From Adiantum capillus-veneris (taxonomy: Eukaryota > Streptophyta > Polypodiopsida > Polypodiales > Pteridaceae), in the NCBI GenBank assembly GCA_014529385.2, contig CM043953.1:113191549-113255548 (forward strand): DNA of 64,000 nucleotides, given 5' to 3'. How positions within the stretch are numbered: the stretch's first letter is position 1; each line of letters opens with the position of its first letter. The translations under genes and the position numbers were made by a program. Below, piece by piece: positions 12,565-23,437 of the stretch. The notes beneath the pieces were generated by a model, which was not told where the DNA came from, did no database searches, and saw only the letters and a program-made list of their open reading frames with translations.

Positions 12565-13150
12565 GTGGAGCTTCAAGATGACCCAAAACAAAAGATGGAG
12601 CAACCAGATGTTTGCAAAGAAGGCGAGAAGGGGATTGGGCACAACTTTGGAAACTCCTCGCCTTCTATGCAATTGCCATATGTGGAGGTGTTCTTGCCCG
12701 ATGGGAGGCTTGCCCAACAATGTCGTACAAGCGACCAATGCCCTGGGAAATTTCATTTTGAGTTCGTAAGGTGGTGGATGGAGAAGCACCTCAAGAGGGA
12801 GCATGGCCTTGACGTCCGCATCCCCGTATGGAAGGTTGGTTTCCCCTTCATGGTCTCAAGAACCAAGGCACCCCAATCAAGAGCCGACAATGCTAGGTGG
12901 CAGGAGTTGTCAAAGAAAAGGTTTGAGGACAAAAGGAGGAAATTTGCAAAATCAATGCAAAGAAGGCAGAGCACCATCATCGTCTTCGGGCGAGAGAGAA
13001 TTGGGACAAGCTAAAGCCCAAGTTTAGAATTATTCCAAAGTAAGAGTTTGTGGAGCGGACGGTGAAGGAGCGCATGATGGCCTACCATGCATCCTCTAGA
13101 GAGCATCTTGCATGCATTCAAGAACATATTGAAGAAGGCCATGACAAGCA
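12565..13150 (+). pseudogene. broken ORF, unknown family
   Basis: A 149-codon frame opens at 12565 and contains LPYVEVFLPDGRLAQQC and FHFEFVRWWMEKHLKREHG. Near 12970-12990 the sensible reading moves to another frame (RARENWDKLKPKFRIIPK, stop, EFVERTVKERMMAYHASSRE), reaching about 13150. The combined reading is charged and probably helical towards the end, and it looks like real protein sequence rather than random open frame. I do not recognise the family. It lies directly after the gypsy-1 3' LTR, outside that element, and could be a host-gene relic or part of an older transposon. Confidence 0.4.
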
Positions 13151-13372
13151 TGTAGGTCTGAATTTCCACTCCTTCAATCCTATGTATGCTTATGTATTGT
13201 TTAAGTTTCTTGCTATGGGTCCCCCTTGCGGGGTTGATGACTACACACACACCCTCTCTCTCATGGGCGTTTGGTATGTACAAGCAGTTGAAGTAGAAGT
13301 TGAGGAAAACATGGGTAGGGGGGTCGTGTTGTGTGTGGCCAGCCTACTTTATACCTAAGTCTTGCTTGGTAA

Positions 13373-14259
13373 AGGGATTGCCACCTCCTTGATGGGCCTA
13401 GTTTGCCGTGGACTCCTTGTTTGCATGCACGATCGAGTTAACATCAGTCGTCCTTGTTTGCATATGTTCTATATTATGTGGATGAGTGTTGAGCTGGAAG
13501 TTTATAGACTTGGAGAAGTCCTTGTATAAGTCCATCCCTTGTATGGGCCATACAAGGCATCCGTAGTACCTATAGCTATAAACCGACGAAGAAATAGCTG
13601 GTTTAGGGTGAATATGTAGTACCTATGCATGTGTCATGTGTAGGGTGAATCTGTAGTACCTATGCATGTGTCTTGAGCTCAAGCTCTCGCATGTCATATA
13701 CACAGGAAGAAGAGGCATCTCAGCCCTTGCATAGCAACCATCCATTCTCTTATCAAAATCCTAGTGCTCAGCCTCCTTCGCATTGGAAGCGATGCGACAA
13801 ATTTCACGGCCTTGTTTGGGCCATACAAGGCATCTGTAGTACCTATATCCATAAACCCAAGCCATAGCCCGTTTAAGGTGAATCTGTAGTACATATGCAT
13901 GCATCACAAGCTCAATCTCTCACATGTCATATACATGGGAAGAAGAGGCATATCAGCCCTTGCATAGCAACCAATCGTTCTCTCTTATCAAAATCCTGGT
14001 GCTCAGCCTCCTTCACATTGGAAGCTAATGCGACAACTTTCACGGCCTTGTTTACCGCCAAGGGTCGAGGCCCTCCCTTGTATGCATACTGGGAAACCTA
14101 CTTTACCTATCAAGGTAGGTCCTTCTTTACCTGACAAGGTGGCTCCTAGTTTACCCTCCATGTGTGGGCCCAATTTATATCTTAGTCATGCTTGGTTCCC
14201 ATGGCTGCATGGCCTAGGTTATCGCATTCCTCCCTATTTTCCATGCATGGACTAGTTTA
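13373..14259. repeat. degenerate repeat field, left part (CTAGTTTACC-type, 274-bp duplication)
   Basis: This is non-coding. It holds a direct duplication with a period of about 274 bp: GGGCCATACAAGGCATC occurs at 13545 and 13819, and each is followed by GTAGTACCTAT, CATGTCATATACA, GAAGAAGAGGCAT and GACAA-TTTCACGGCC. The right edge carries phrases such as CCTAGTTTGCC and CCTAGTTTACC. It is the left part of the field that continues at 19390 after the copia B insertion. Confidence 0.75.
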
Positions 14260-14264
14260 CCATA

Positions 14265-14456
14265 TGTTGGGGTATAAAGCCCAATGTGGTCGCCCAGGTA
14301 AGTGGGCGGGCCGCCAGGTATGTACACATATTCTTTTGTAAAAACCTAATAAGAACTCACTATGCTCTACACATTACACTAGATAGAGTTCACCATATCG
14401 TCGTGCTCTTCTTCTCGCACACTCTCTCACGTCGCACTTTCGCTCGTACTCCTTCA
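14265..14456 (+). repeat. 5' LTR of copia copy B
   Basis: It is 192 bp, running from TGTTGGGGTATAAAG to CTCCTTCA. The primer site TGGTATCAGAGC starts at 14459, two bases downstream. Confidence 0.96.
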
Positions 14457-15143
14457 ACTGGTATCAGAGCTCAGATCGAGGCTCGGGGCAGCACTGCAAG
14501 AGGCTAGAGTCACCAGCTCAGATTGGAGTGAAATTCGACAACTGAAGACACGGCCCCAAAATCTCGTGGGTGAGCCCGAAGGACTCGGTGTTGTCAGAAT
14601 TTCATTCTGAGGTCATCTTGGCCACCGTTCGGCTGCGACAAAGGTCTGCGTAGGTACTGTCAAATTTACTGCAGCCTTCGTTGAGGGTCGAGTGAGGTTT
14701 TATTGAGCTGGGGGATTCTCGAATGTTGAGATCCTTTCGGTGATACAGGTCTTGGAGCGATCCCTCGAGCACCCTTAGATAGGCAGCTAGGATGTATTGA
14801 CTGTGAGTTAGACAGTTGGGATTGCATCTTTGCTTTACTGCCGTTGAGGCATTGTCACAGTCTATGCTTACAGGACAGTGACAGGACAGTGAGAGACAGT
14901 ACAGGTGCAGGACAGGTTTACCCGCAGCTTACAGTGTTAGAGAGATAGTGTTTTTTGAGCTGTTTTTTGGTCTGTTTTTTGAGTACACCAGAGCCATTTT
15001 ACAAAGGAGACTCTGCCGAAATTTATGCAGAATCTGAAGCTTTCTTGGTTCATTTGACAAGTTGATATTGGTTCAGAGGTCAGTTTACAGGGGAAACTTT
15101 GCCGAATTTTTCCCAGGAAAGTAAACCACTGTGAAGCGTAGCT
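14457..15143 (+). other. copia copy B leader with primer-binding site
   Basis: The leader is 687 bp, between the LTR and the gag ATG. The initiator-Met primer site is at 14459-14470. Compared with copy A it lacks about 400 bp, with the junction near 14650 (GTCTGCGTAGGTACTGTC). No supported ORF. Confidence 0.85.
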
Positions 15144-18100
15144 ATGGCTGGATCACAGGACACTGCTCTTTACAATATCAAGAAGCTGGATGGAACCAAT
15201 TTCCCATTGTGGAAGAAGCAGATTTGGCACGTGTTGGTACAAAAGAAGCAGATAAAACCTATAAAGCTCAAGGGGATAAAACCAGAAGATATGGACGAAA
15301 ATGAATGCAGCGAAATGGATGAATTGGCACTTTCTACCATTATGCTGACTTTGGCAGAAAGCGTTTACTTCAATGTAGCAGACGAGATGTCGGCTTATCA
15401 AGCATGGTTAAAGCTGAGTGATCTTTATGAGAAGCAGAGTGCAGCTTCACAGGTATACTAGCTTAAGAAGCTTGTTGACTTGAAGATGAAAGAAGGGACA
15501 CCTATGTCCAATCATCTGAATGAATTCAACACCATCTACGGTCAGTTGTCAGCTCAAGGTGTCAAGTTTGATGAACCTGTTAGAGCTATGTTCCTGTTGA
15601 TCACATTGCCGGAAAGTTGGGACACTTTTCGCACAGCTTTGAGTAATTCTGCACCTCCAGATGGTTTGAACATAGCAGGTGTAGAAGTAAGTCTGCTTAC
15701 TGAAGAAACCAATAGATAGACAATGGACAAAGGCAAAGGAACAGCCTTAGTTGTCAGGGGAAGGACCAAAGAAAAGTACAAAGGTGGAAAGAGGAATCAG
15801 TCTCGTAGCAAGTCCCGCAATGCTAAAGGCAAGAGTGACATAGAATGCTACCATTGTGGCAAGAAGGGTCACATGAAAAGAGACTGCAGAGAATGGAAAG
15901 CAGAAAAAGGCAAAGAGAAATCTGAAGACCATGGTGAGAAGAACAAGTCCTCAATGAAGATTCAAGAAATAAATGTGACAAACACTGTTGCAGAGGATGA
16001 CAGTCTAGTGTCAGGAGACATCTACTTCTTGAAGAATACAATGGACTCAGCTCTTCTTACAGCATCTGATGGAAATGCACTGAGTGACAAGATGATAGAC
16101 TCAGGGGCATCACTTCATGTGTCTCCAAACAAGGAGTGGTTTACCTCTTATGTGACCACTAAAGATCATGTTCGGCTAGGCAATGGGCAGACATGTGAGA
16201 TCTTAGGTGTTGGAGATGTTCAATTGAAGTTTCAGAATGGCTCTTCTTTCACACTGAAGAATGTGAGACATGTTCCCGCAATTACAAAGAGCTTGATCAG
16301 CACAGGTTTACTTGATGATGCTGGCTACGTCACCACTTTTGGACAGAACATGTGGAAGATATCCAAGGGTTCTATGACAGTAGCACATGGAGTAAAGTCT
16401 GGAGGACTTTACATGATTTATGTATCAAATGTCTCTAAAAATGTAATCAATGTAACCGAGCAGCCGAACGTTTCTTTGTGGCATAGCCGGTTAGGACATA
16501 TGTCCAAGAAGGGAATGGAAATCTTGTCTCGTTCTGGTTATTTGCATGGCTTTTCATTTAATGATTTTGAATTCTGTGAACATTGTCTGTATGGTAAGCA
16601 AACACAGCAGCCACATAAGCATAGAAGCAGTAGAAGAGATACACAGTTGGCACTTGTTCATAGTGATTTGTGTGGACCTATGCCTAACCTATCTCTAGGG
16701 GGAGCTTCTTACTTTATGACATTTATAGATGATTACTCGAGGAAAGTATGGGTTTACTTTCTCAAGCACAAGGATGAAGCGTTTAGTGTTTTCAAAACGT
16801 TTGTGACACTTGTGGAGAATCAGAGTGGCAAGAAGCTTAAATGCTTACGCACTGACAATGGTGGAGAGTATGTTTCAAAGGCCTTTCAGGACTTTTGTGA
16901 GTCAAAAGGTATAAAACGTGAACTTACTGCTCCTTACAATCCTCCTCAAAATGGTGTTGCTGAGAGGATGAATAGGACCATACAAGAGAAGGTCAGAAGT
17001 ATGTTGTCTAATGCACAGCTGCCAAATGGGTTTTGGGCTGAAGCTGTATCAACAGCTGTTCATCTTGTAAATAGATCTCCTAGGAAGGTTTTGCAGAAGG
17101 ATTCAGTGCCAGAGATGGTATGGTCAGGCAAAATGCCCTCATACAAGCATCTCAGAGTCTTTGGCTGTGAGGCATATACTCACGTCCCAAAGGAATTTAG
17201 GAACAAACTTGAGCCAAAGAGTAGAAAGTGCATCTTTCTAGGCTATGGTCATTCTGGTGAGATGGGGTACAGACTTTGGGATCCCGAATCCAGAAAGGTT
17301 GTCCGCAGCAATGATGTTCACTTTAATGAATCCAAATATCATTCTAAACCAGAGAGGGTTGAGGAGATTAGAAGAGTTGTCTTCCAAGAAGATGGACCTG
17401 CACGTGCAAGACAAAATGTCAAGGCTCAAGAGGAGCAAGGGCAGGATAGAGTGGAACCACAGGTTGTGGCTGAGCCTGAGCCACCTATTGTGCGTAGATT
17501 TGGACGTGTCACGCGACCTCCTGATAGGTTTGTTCCATCTATGAAATATGTCATGTTGACTGATTGCAATGAGCCTTCATGTTACAAGGAAGCAGTGCAA
17601 ATGAAGGACTCCGGGAATTGGCAATTGGCCATGCAGTCAGAGATGACAGCTCTGCATAAAAACAAGACATGGAAGCTAGTTAAATTACCACAGGGCAAAA
17701 AGGCTCTACCTTGTAAATGGGTTTACAGGTATAAGATCACCGCTCATTATAGTCAGCCAAAGTACAAAGCAAGGCTTGTTGCCAAGGGCTTTAAGCAAGA
17801 ACAAGGCATTGACTTTGATGAAGTCTTCTCTCCGGTGGTCAAGATGACTACATTGAGATGCTTTCTTGCATTGGTTGCCATATTAGATTTGGTGTTGCAC
17901 CAAATGGATGTCAAGACAGCGTTCTTGCATGGTGATTTAGATGTGGAAATTTACATGCAGCAGCCAGAAGGGTTTGTTGAGAAAGGCAAGGAAGATTGGG
18001 TATGCCAGTTGTGAAAGAGTCTTTATGGCTTAAAACAATCACCGAGGGCATGGTACCATAAATTCCACAAGTTTATGCTTTCTCAAGGCTACAAACGTAG

Positions 18101-19101
18101 TGAGTTCGATCACTGTCTATATACAAAGAAGGCTAAGGATGGTAGTTGGTTGATCCTTATTTTGTATGTGGATGACATGTTGATTGCTGGCAAGCACTTG
18201 GAAGAAATTTCAGCTTTGAAGTCAAAGATGGCAAAATCGTTTGACATGAAAGACATGGGTGAGGCAAGTCATATACTTGGTATGCGCATTGACAGAGACA
18301 GATCAAAGAAGTTGATTTGGTTATCTCAAAGAGAGTATATTGACAAGGTTTTGCAACGTTTCAATATGGAGAAGGGAAAGGCATTGAGTGTTCCATTGCC
18401 ACCATATGTGAAACTTAGCAAACAAGATTGTCCTGTGTCTGAGGAAGAACAGGCTGAAATGGATAAGATTCCATATGCGTCTGCAGTGGGTAGTTTGATG
18501 TATGCAATGATTGCTACTCGCCTAGACATTGCATTTGTAGTGGGAGTAGTAAGTCGATACATGTCAAACCCAGGCAAGAAACATTGGGAGGCAGTGAAAG
18601 GAATATTGAGATACCTGAAAGCTACAAAGAGTATGCGTATATGCTATAGGAGTCAGGAGCTAAGTGTAAAGGGTTTTACAGACTCAGATTATGCAGGTGA
18701 CTTAGACAACCGAAGGTCTACGTCAGGGTATGTCTTTACATTGGCTGGTGGAGCAGTATCATGGCGTTCTAGATTACAAGATTGTGTTACTCAATCTACT
18801 ACAGAGGCTGAATATGTTGCAGCATCAGAGGCATGAAAAGAATCAATTTGGCTTAATCGACTAGTAACAGATTTGGGAATCAAAGAAGAGATGCATGTGT
18901 TATATTGTGATAGTCAAAGTGCTATACAATTGGCTCGCAATCCAGTTTATCACTCAAAGACAAAGCATGTGGATGTGAAGTATCATTTCATCAGGGAAAT
19001 GCTCGAGGATAAGCAACTTCAGCTTGTCAAAGTTCACACCACAGAAAATCCTGCTGATCTGCTTACAAAAGGACTTCCCTCAGAGAGCTTAGGTGTAGGG
19101 T
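15144..19101 (+). pseudogene. copia gag-pol polyprotein, copy B (four in-frame stops)
   Basis: All segments from the ATG at 15144 to the end at about 19101 keep one frame. The stops are TAG 15459-15461 (Trp in copy A), TAG 15717-15719 (Lys in copy A), TGA 18012-18014 (Leu in copy A) and TGA 18834-18836. Domains in order: UBN2-type gag; CCHC knuckle CYHCGKKGHMKRDC (about 15855); protease DSGASLHVS (about 16098); integrase HHCC with LWHSRLGHMS and a core with HSDLCGP, RTDNGGEY and NGVAERMNRT; RT with QMDVKTAFLHGDL (about 17905) and LILYVDDMLIAG (about 18160); RNase H with TDSDYAGDLDNRRSTSGY (about 18680) and a final LTKGLPSE. The family's single polyprotein of about 1300 residues is present in full length. 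Confidence 0.95.
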
Positions 19102-19192
19102 AGTACATCACTTCTCTACATCTCTTGTATATTAGCTTGTATAGTAGCTTCTCTCACACTTAAAGTACCACATTGGACTTTAAGTGGGAGGT

Positions 19193-19384
19193 TGTTGGGG
19201 TATAAAGCCCAATGTGGTCGCCCAGGTAAGTGGGCGGGCCGCCAGGTATGTACACATATTCTTTTGTAAAAACCTAATAAGAACTCACTATGATCTACAC
19301 ATTACAATAGATAGAGTTCACCATATCATCGTGCTCTTCTTCTCGCACTCTCTCTCACGTCGCACTTCCGCTCGTACTCCTTCA
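19193..19384 (+). repeat. 3' LTR of copia copy B
   Basis: It is 192 bp with the same termini as the 5' LTR. It is preceded by the purine-rich AAGTGGGAGG (about 19183-19191), the likely polypurine tract, and followed by the target duplication CCATA. Confidence 0.96.
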
Positions 19385-19389
19385 CCATA

Positions 19390-20835
19390 GTCCTCCTCCT
19401 CAAACATGCACGACATAGTTTACATTAGTTGTCCTAGTTTACCATGCTTTCTATTATTTTGATGAGTGTAAAGCTAAAAGCTTATACAGATGGAGAAGAT
19501 CCTATTTTGGGAAAAATCCATCGTATGCAACTTAACATGTACTGGGTGGCTGGTTATGCCTCATTTTATGCATGTTGTCAATAATGCATACAAGGGAGGG
19601 TCGGGACATGACCTCCAGCTTGTTGTATAAGCTACACCTATCAAGGTAGGCAGCTCTCTTGGCATCCCCACAGCCATACAAGGCATCCATAGTACCTATG
19701 CATCTTATCCAAATCCTAATGCTCTAGATCCTTCACATTGGAAGTTGATGTAGCAAATTTCACTGCTCTTGGTCCTAGTTTATCTGCCAAGGACCGAGAC
19801 CCTTAACTGCAATCCATGTTTGTCATGCAAGTCCTAGTTTATTTTAGCAGTCCTTGTTTCCCATGAACGATTGAGTTTACCTTCAAATCAGGTTCTAGTT
19901 TACCCAAGGCAGCAGGAGCCTAGTTTACCAAATTTGACCTCTTTTTGGAATGGTTCTAATTTACCTATCATTCCCATGGGCTAGAGAAGTTTTCCATAGT
20001 TTAGCGTGGGTGATATACATGGAAAGAAGAGGGTCCCAGTTTACCCATGGGTACACTTGTCAAGGTTAGCTATGAACATGGGTAGGCAACCGTAGAACGT
20101 ATGCATCTTATCCAAATCCTGATGCTCTAGATCCTTTGCATTGAAAGGTGTTCATGCGACAAATTTCACCACTCTTGGTCCTAGTTTATCTGCCAAAGCC
20201 GAGGCCCTCCCTTGTATGCATTCTTAAAAACCTACTTTACCCGCCATGTGTGGGCCTAGTTTATAACATAGGCCTCCTTTCTTGGGTTGCCATGGGTGGC
20301 ATGGCCTAGTTTACCGCAACAATCCTTGTTAGACATGCAAGTCCTAGTTTACTGTAGTATTCCTTGAAGTTACATGCACGATTAAGTTTACCCCCAAGGC
20401 AGGTCCATACTTTACCCAAGGCAAGTCCTATTTTACCCAAATTTGACCTAATTTACCTGCCATAGACCTAGTTTTCATGGGCTAGAGAATTTTGTTGTAG
20501 TTTAGCGTAGGAGACATACATAGAAAGAAGAGGGGGGACCTAGTTACCCAATTCAGGTCCTAGTTTACCCAAATTTTTCTCTTTCTGAAATGGTTCTAGT
20601 TTACCTATTAGTCCTTATTTCCTTTCCTACTAAGCTGATTGTGTTTGAATGGGGGGGAAATTTCTTTTGAAACCTTACGTGTCATAAAAATACAATTCAT
20701 TCCACATGTACGACTGAGTTTACCTCCAAGATAGGTCCTAGCTTACGAGTAGTTTACCCAAGGCAGGACCCTAGTTTACCAAATTTGACCCCTTTTTGAA
20801 ATGGTTCTAGTTTACCTACTAGTCCTTATTTAGTT
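19390..20835. repeat. degenerate repeat field, right part (CCTAGTTTACC phrase)
   Basis: About 1.4 kb of non-coding DNA is built from a recurring phrase of the form TCCTAGTTTACC(C), seen well over fifteen times with small changes at irregular spacing. Longer composite blocks also recur. GGTCCTAGTTTATCTGCCAA appears near 19770 and 20180. A block reading AAATTTGACC…TTTTTG(A/G)AATGGTTCTA appears at about 19937 and 20780. A related block opens both halves of the field (about 13400 and 19420). This indicates a decayed satellite with higher-order units. Confidence 0.75.
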
Positions 20836-20840
20836 TTTGA

Positions 20841-22331
20841 AGGAATGTGATTTTCACAAACCAGGTAAGGAAAATGTGGTTTCTAATGCCCTCGGTAGAA
20901 AATCCTTCCTTGGGGCCATCTCCATGGCCAACAATCCAATACTGGATAAGGTTAGGGAACGTTCACAGGAAGATAAATCTTATCTTTAAATTCTATAGAT
21001 CCTTGGTCAAGAGAACGCAATGGCAAAGGAGAGAGCACTAGTTAAGTACCATTCTATAGAGGATGGCCTTCTCTACTACAAGCATTGGCTGTACATTCCT
21101 AAGGATTTCTCCTTAAAGGAATTAATTCTTGAAAAGGACATGACACCCCAGTAACAGAACACCCTGGATATGCAAAAACTATTAATGCCTCAAGAAAAAG
21201 TTACTTATGGATTGGAATGAAGGGTGATGTACTTTGTTACATCAGACAATGTCTTCTTGTTCAAAGGAACAAGCAAGACATTGTTCAAAGGAACAAGGTT
21301 GAATGTGTGATGATGGTAGGAAAGCTTCAACCTTTAGACATACCTCAAATGAAGTGGGAGTTCATTAGCATGGAATCTGTCATGAGTCTTCCCACGGTTC
21401 AAGGAGGTTATGACTCCTTGATGGTAGTTGTAGACATGCTTACTAAAGTATCTCACCTAATACTAGTAAAGACCACTTATATAGCATCAGATATAAGCCA
21501 TCTCTTTGTTAAAGAGATCTTTAGACTTCATGGGCTTCCAAAAAGAATTATAAGTGATAGGGATTCAAAGTTTACTTCCAAGTTTTGCAAGGCTCTAAGG
21601 AACACAACTATGTTTTAGTTCAACATATCATCCTCAGACTGATGGACAGATAGAACATGTAAATCAAGTGATTGAAGATATCCTCCGAGTTTATTGCAAT
21701 AGAAAACCTCACAAGTAGATTCAATTTATTCTTTTGGTGGAATTTGGTTATACTCTTCCTTCCATAGAAGCATTGGGATGCTGCATTTCAATGCTCTCTA
21801 TGGGCATGAATGTATGTCACCTCTAAATTTCTTTGATCCTACTATAAGGTTAGAGGCCTCAAAGAGAATTCTAGAAGAGATGGAAAAGCACAAACCAAGG
21901 CCATATGGCAAGATATTCAGGCTACTAAGGACCGTTGAAAGCAATATGCTTACCAAAAGTGATCCAATCAAATCTTTAAGCAGGGTGATAAAGTATTTCT
22001 TCGAGTCCGATAAAAAAGAAGCAATCTATCCTTAGGAAAATTTATAAATCTCAATCCCAGGTATTGTGGTCCTTACGAGGTAATCAAAGTACTCAGTGAC
22101 CAAGCTTACAAATTGAAGCTACCTGAACACATCAAAGTTCATGATGTATTCCACATCAGCCTTCTAAAACCTTACATCCCAAATCCCAGTCATGCCTTGG
22201 ATGATGAACAAATTGTAATGCAAAAGCAAGGCGTACTTGAACTCCAACCAGATTGTATCCTTGAAACCAGAGAAAAAGCCATTAGAAATAGAGTAATCAG
22301 AGAACGTCTGATAAAGTGGAAAGACTATCCC
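20841..22331 (+). pseudogene. Ty3/gypsy fragment, gypsy-3 (RNase H end to chromodomain)
   Basis: It opens inside RNase H (KPGKENVVSNALGRK). An HHCC integrase finger follows in pieces (TEHPGYAKTI… then CYIRQCLLVQRNK). The core has WEFISMESVMSLP, MVVVDMLTKVSHLI and IISDRDSKFTSKF (about 21350-21590), and the C-terminus has HDVFHISLLKPYIPNP (about 22140). It ends in a chromodomain-like segment (ILETREKAIRNRVIRERLIKWKDYP, quoted in parts: ILETREKAIRN, then RLIKWKDYP). An internal duplication turns the finger into LVQRNKQDIVQRNK. Stops and shifts occur at about 20985, 21153, 21620 and 22035. It has no LTR. The chromodomain is cut at 22331 by the start of gypsy-2. Confidence 0.82.
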
Positions 22332-23437
22332 TGTCATAATAATCAATATATAATTCTCCTAAATGATTTTCTCATGTTAAACTGATCATTTATAATGGGG
22401 AAGTGCTAGCGGAGAAAAAGCTAGAATATTGGTTAGGCTAGCAGACCGGCCACAGTAGGGATCCAAAGGATGGAAAATAGGAATCCAAAGGGGGGGGGCA
22501 TCTGCAAAAAAGCAATGTGCAACAATGGGCTTAAAAGACCCTAAGGTTCAGTTCATTAAGACTTCCAAAATGCTAAGGTTCCAAAATTCAAAGGTTGTGT
22601 CCAAAGGCCAAAAGCCTAGGGAAATTGGATGCTTTGTGTGTGTCCCAAAATTCTTTGTCAAGCCCTACAAAGGAGGGGGCGAGCCCAAGAAGTAGGGGAT
22701 GAGAGAGAAACTCTCTCTCACACACACAAGCTTCCTTTCTACATAAGGGGAAAGAGGGACACATGTCAGCTCCCTAGCCCATATGCCCACAAGGTGTACT
22801 CAAATCCTATTGGATGACCTTGGAGGTGGACCAATGAGAATTAGGCTCCAGTAAATATAGTTTAATCAATTTAAAAACTCTTAAGAATAATAATTAAGAA
22901 TTAAGCTCTCTAGAAGACTATTGGACAGTCTCCCAAGGGGTCCAATGAGCATTCGGCAACCCAATGGCTTGCCTGATTCCTATTGGCCAGGAGACAAAGG
23001 GGTCCAATGAGGGTTTAGTTGCATTGATTAATTAGCAAAAGCTCTCACAAAAGGGGAAATAGGGACACATGTCAGAAGGCTATCACTTGTGCTACGTAAT
23101 TTCCATTGGCTGAGCCTGGGAGGAGTGAGCATGAGCAAATAGCAAGAGGGGTCGACCAAGAGAGAGAGGGGGCTGATTTTTCAAAGGCATTATTCACTTA
23201 CACAATCACACAATCTATGTGTGGAGCAAGAAGACTCTCTCTCTCCTTCTCAAGCTTTAATGGAAATCTTACCACCTACTCCAAGCTTGTGACAAGGGAG
23301 GCCTACACCAACAACTCTTGCCTTTGTGATGCAAATCCAACCAAGAGCCAAGCTTCAATGCATGCTCATCTCCTCTACCATGCTAATTACTAAGCTAAGC
23401 TATGCTAATATGAGTGATTATGTGAGGAGAAGTACAT
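22332..23437 (+). repeat. gypsy-2 LTR, first copy, 3'-truncated
   Basis: It starts TGTCATAATAATCAATA and follows the second LTR (27852 onward) to GAGGAGAAGTACAT. There it jumps into protease-coding sequence (GCTTGGAGAAAGG). The last 480 bp or so of the LTR, the leader and all of gag are missing at this junction. Confidence 0.85.

Larger units (their letters stand above)
14265..19384 (+). mobile_element. complete Ty1/copia LTR retrotransposon, copy B
   Basis: This is a 5120-bp element with two 192-bp LTRs, a primer site, gag-pol in a single frame and a polypurine tract. A perfect 5-bp target duplication CCATA lies at 14260-14264 and 19385-19389. The two LTRs differ at about 5 of 192 positions by eye (2.6%). 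The insertion splits a field of CTAGTTTACC-type repeats. Structurally complete, but four in-frame stops prevent full-length translation. Confidence 0.97.

Noticed and set aside
23106..23393. 95-codon frame inside the gypsy-2 LTR (also 28608-28796)
   Set aside because: It lies within LTR sequence and is not maintained between the two LTR copies.
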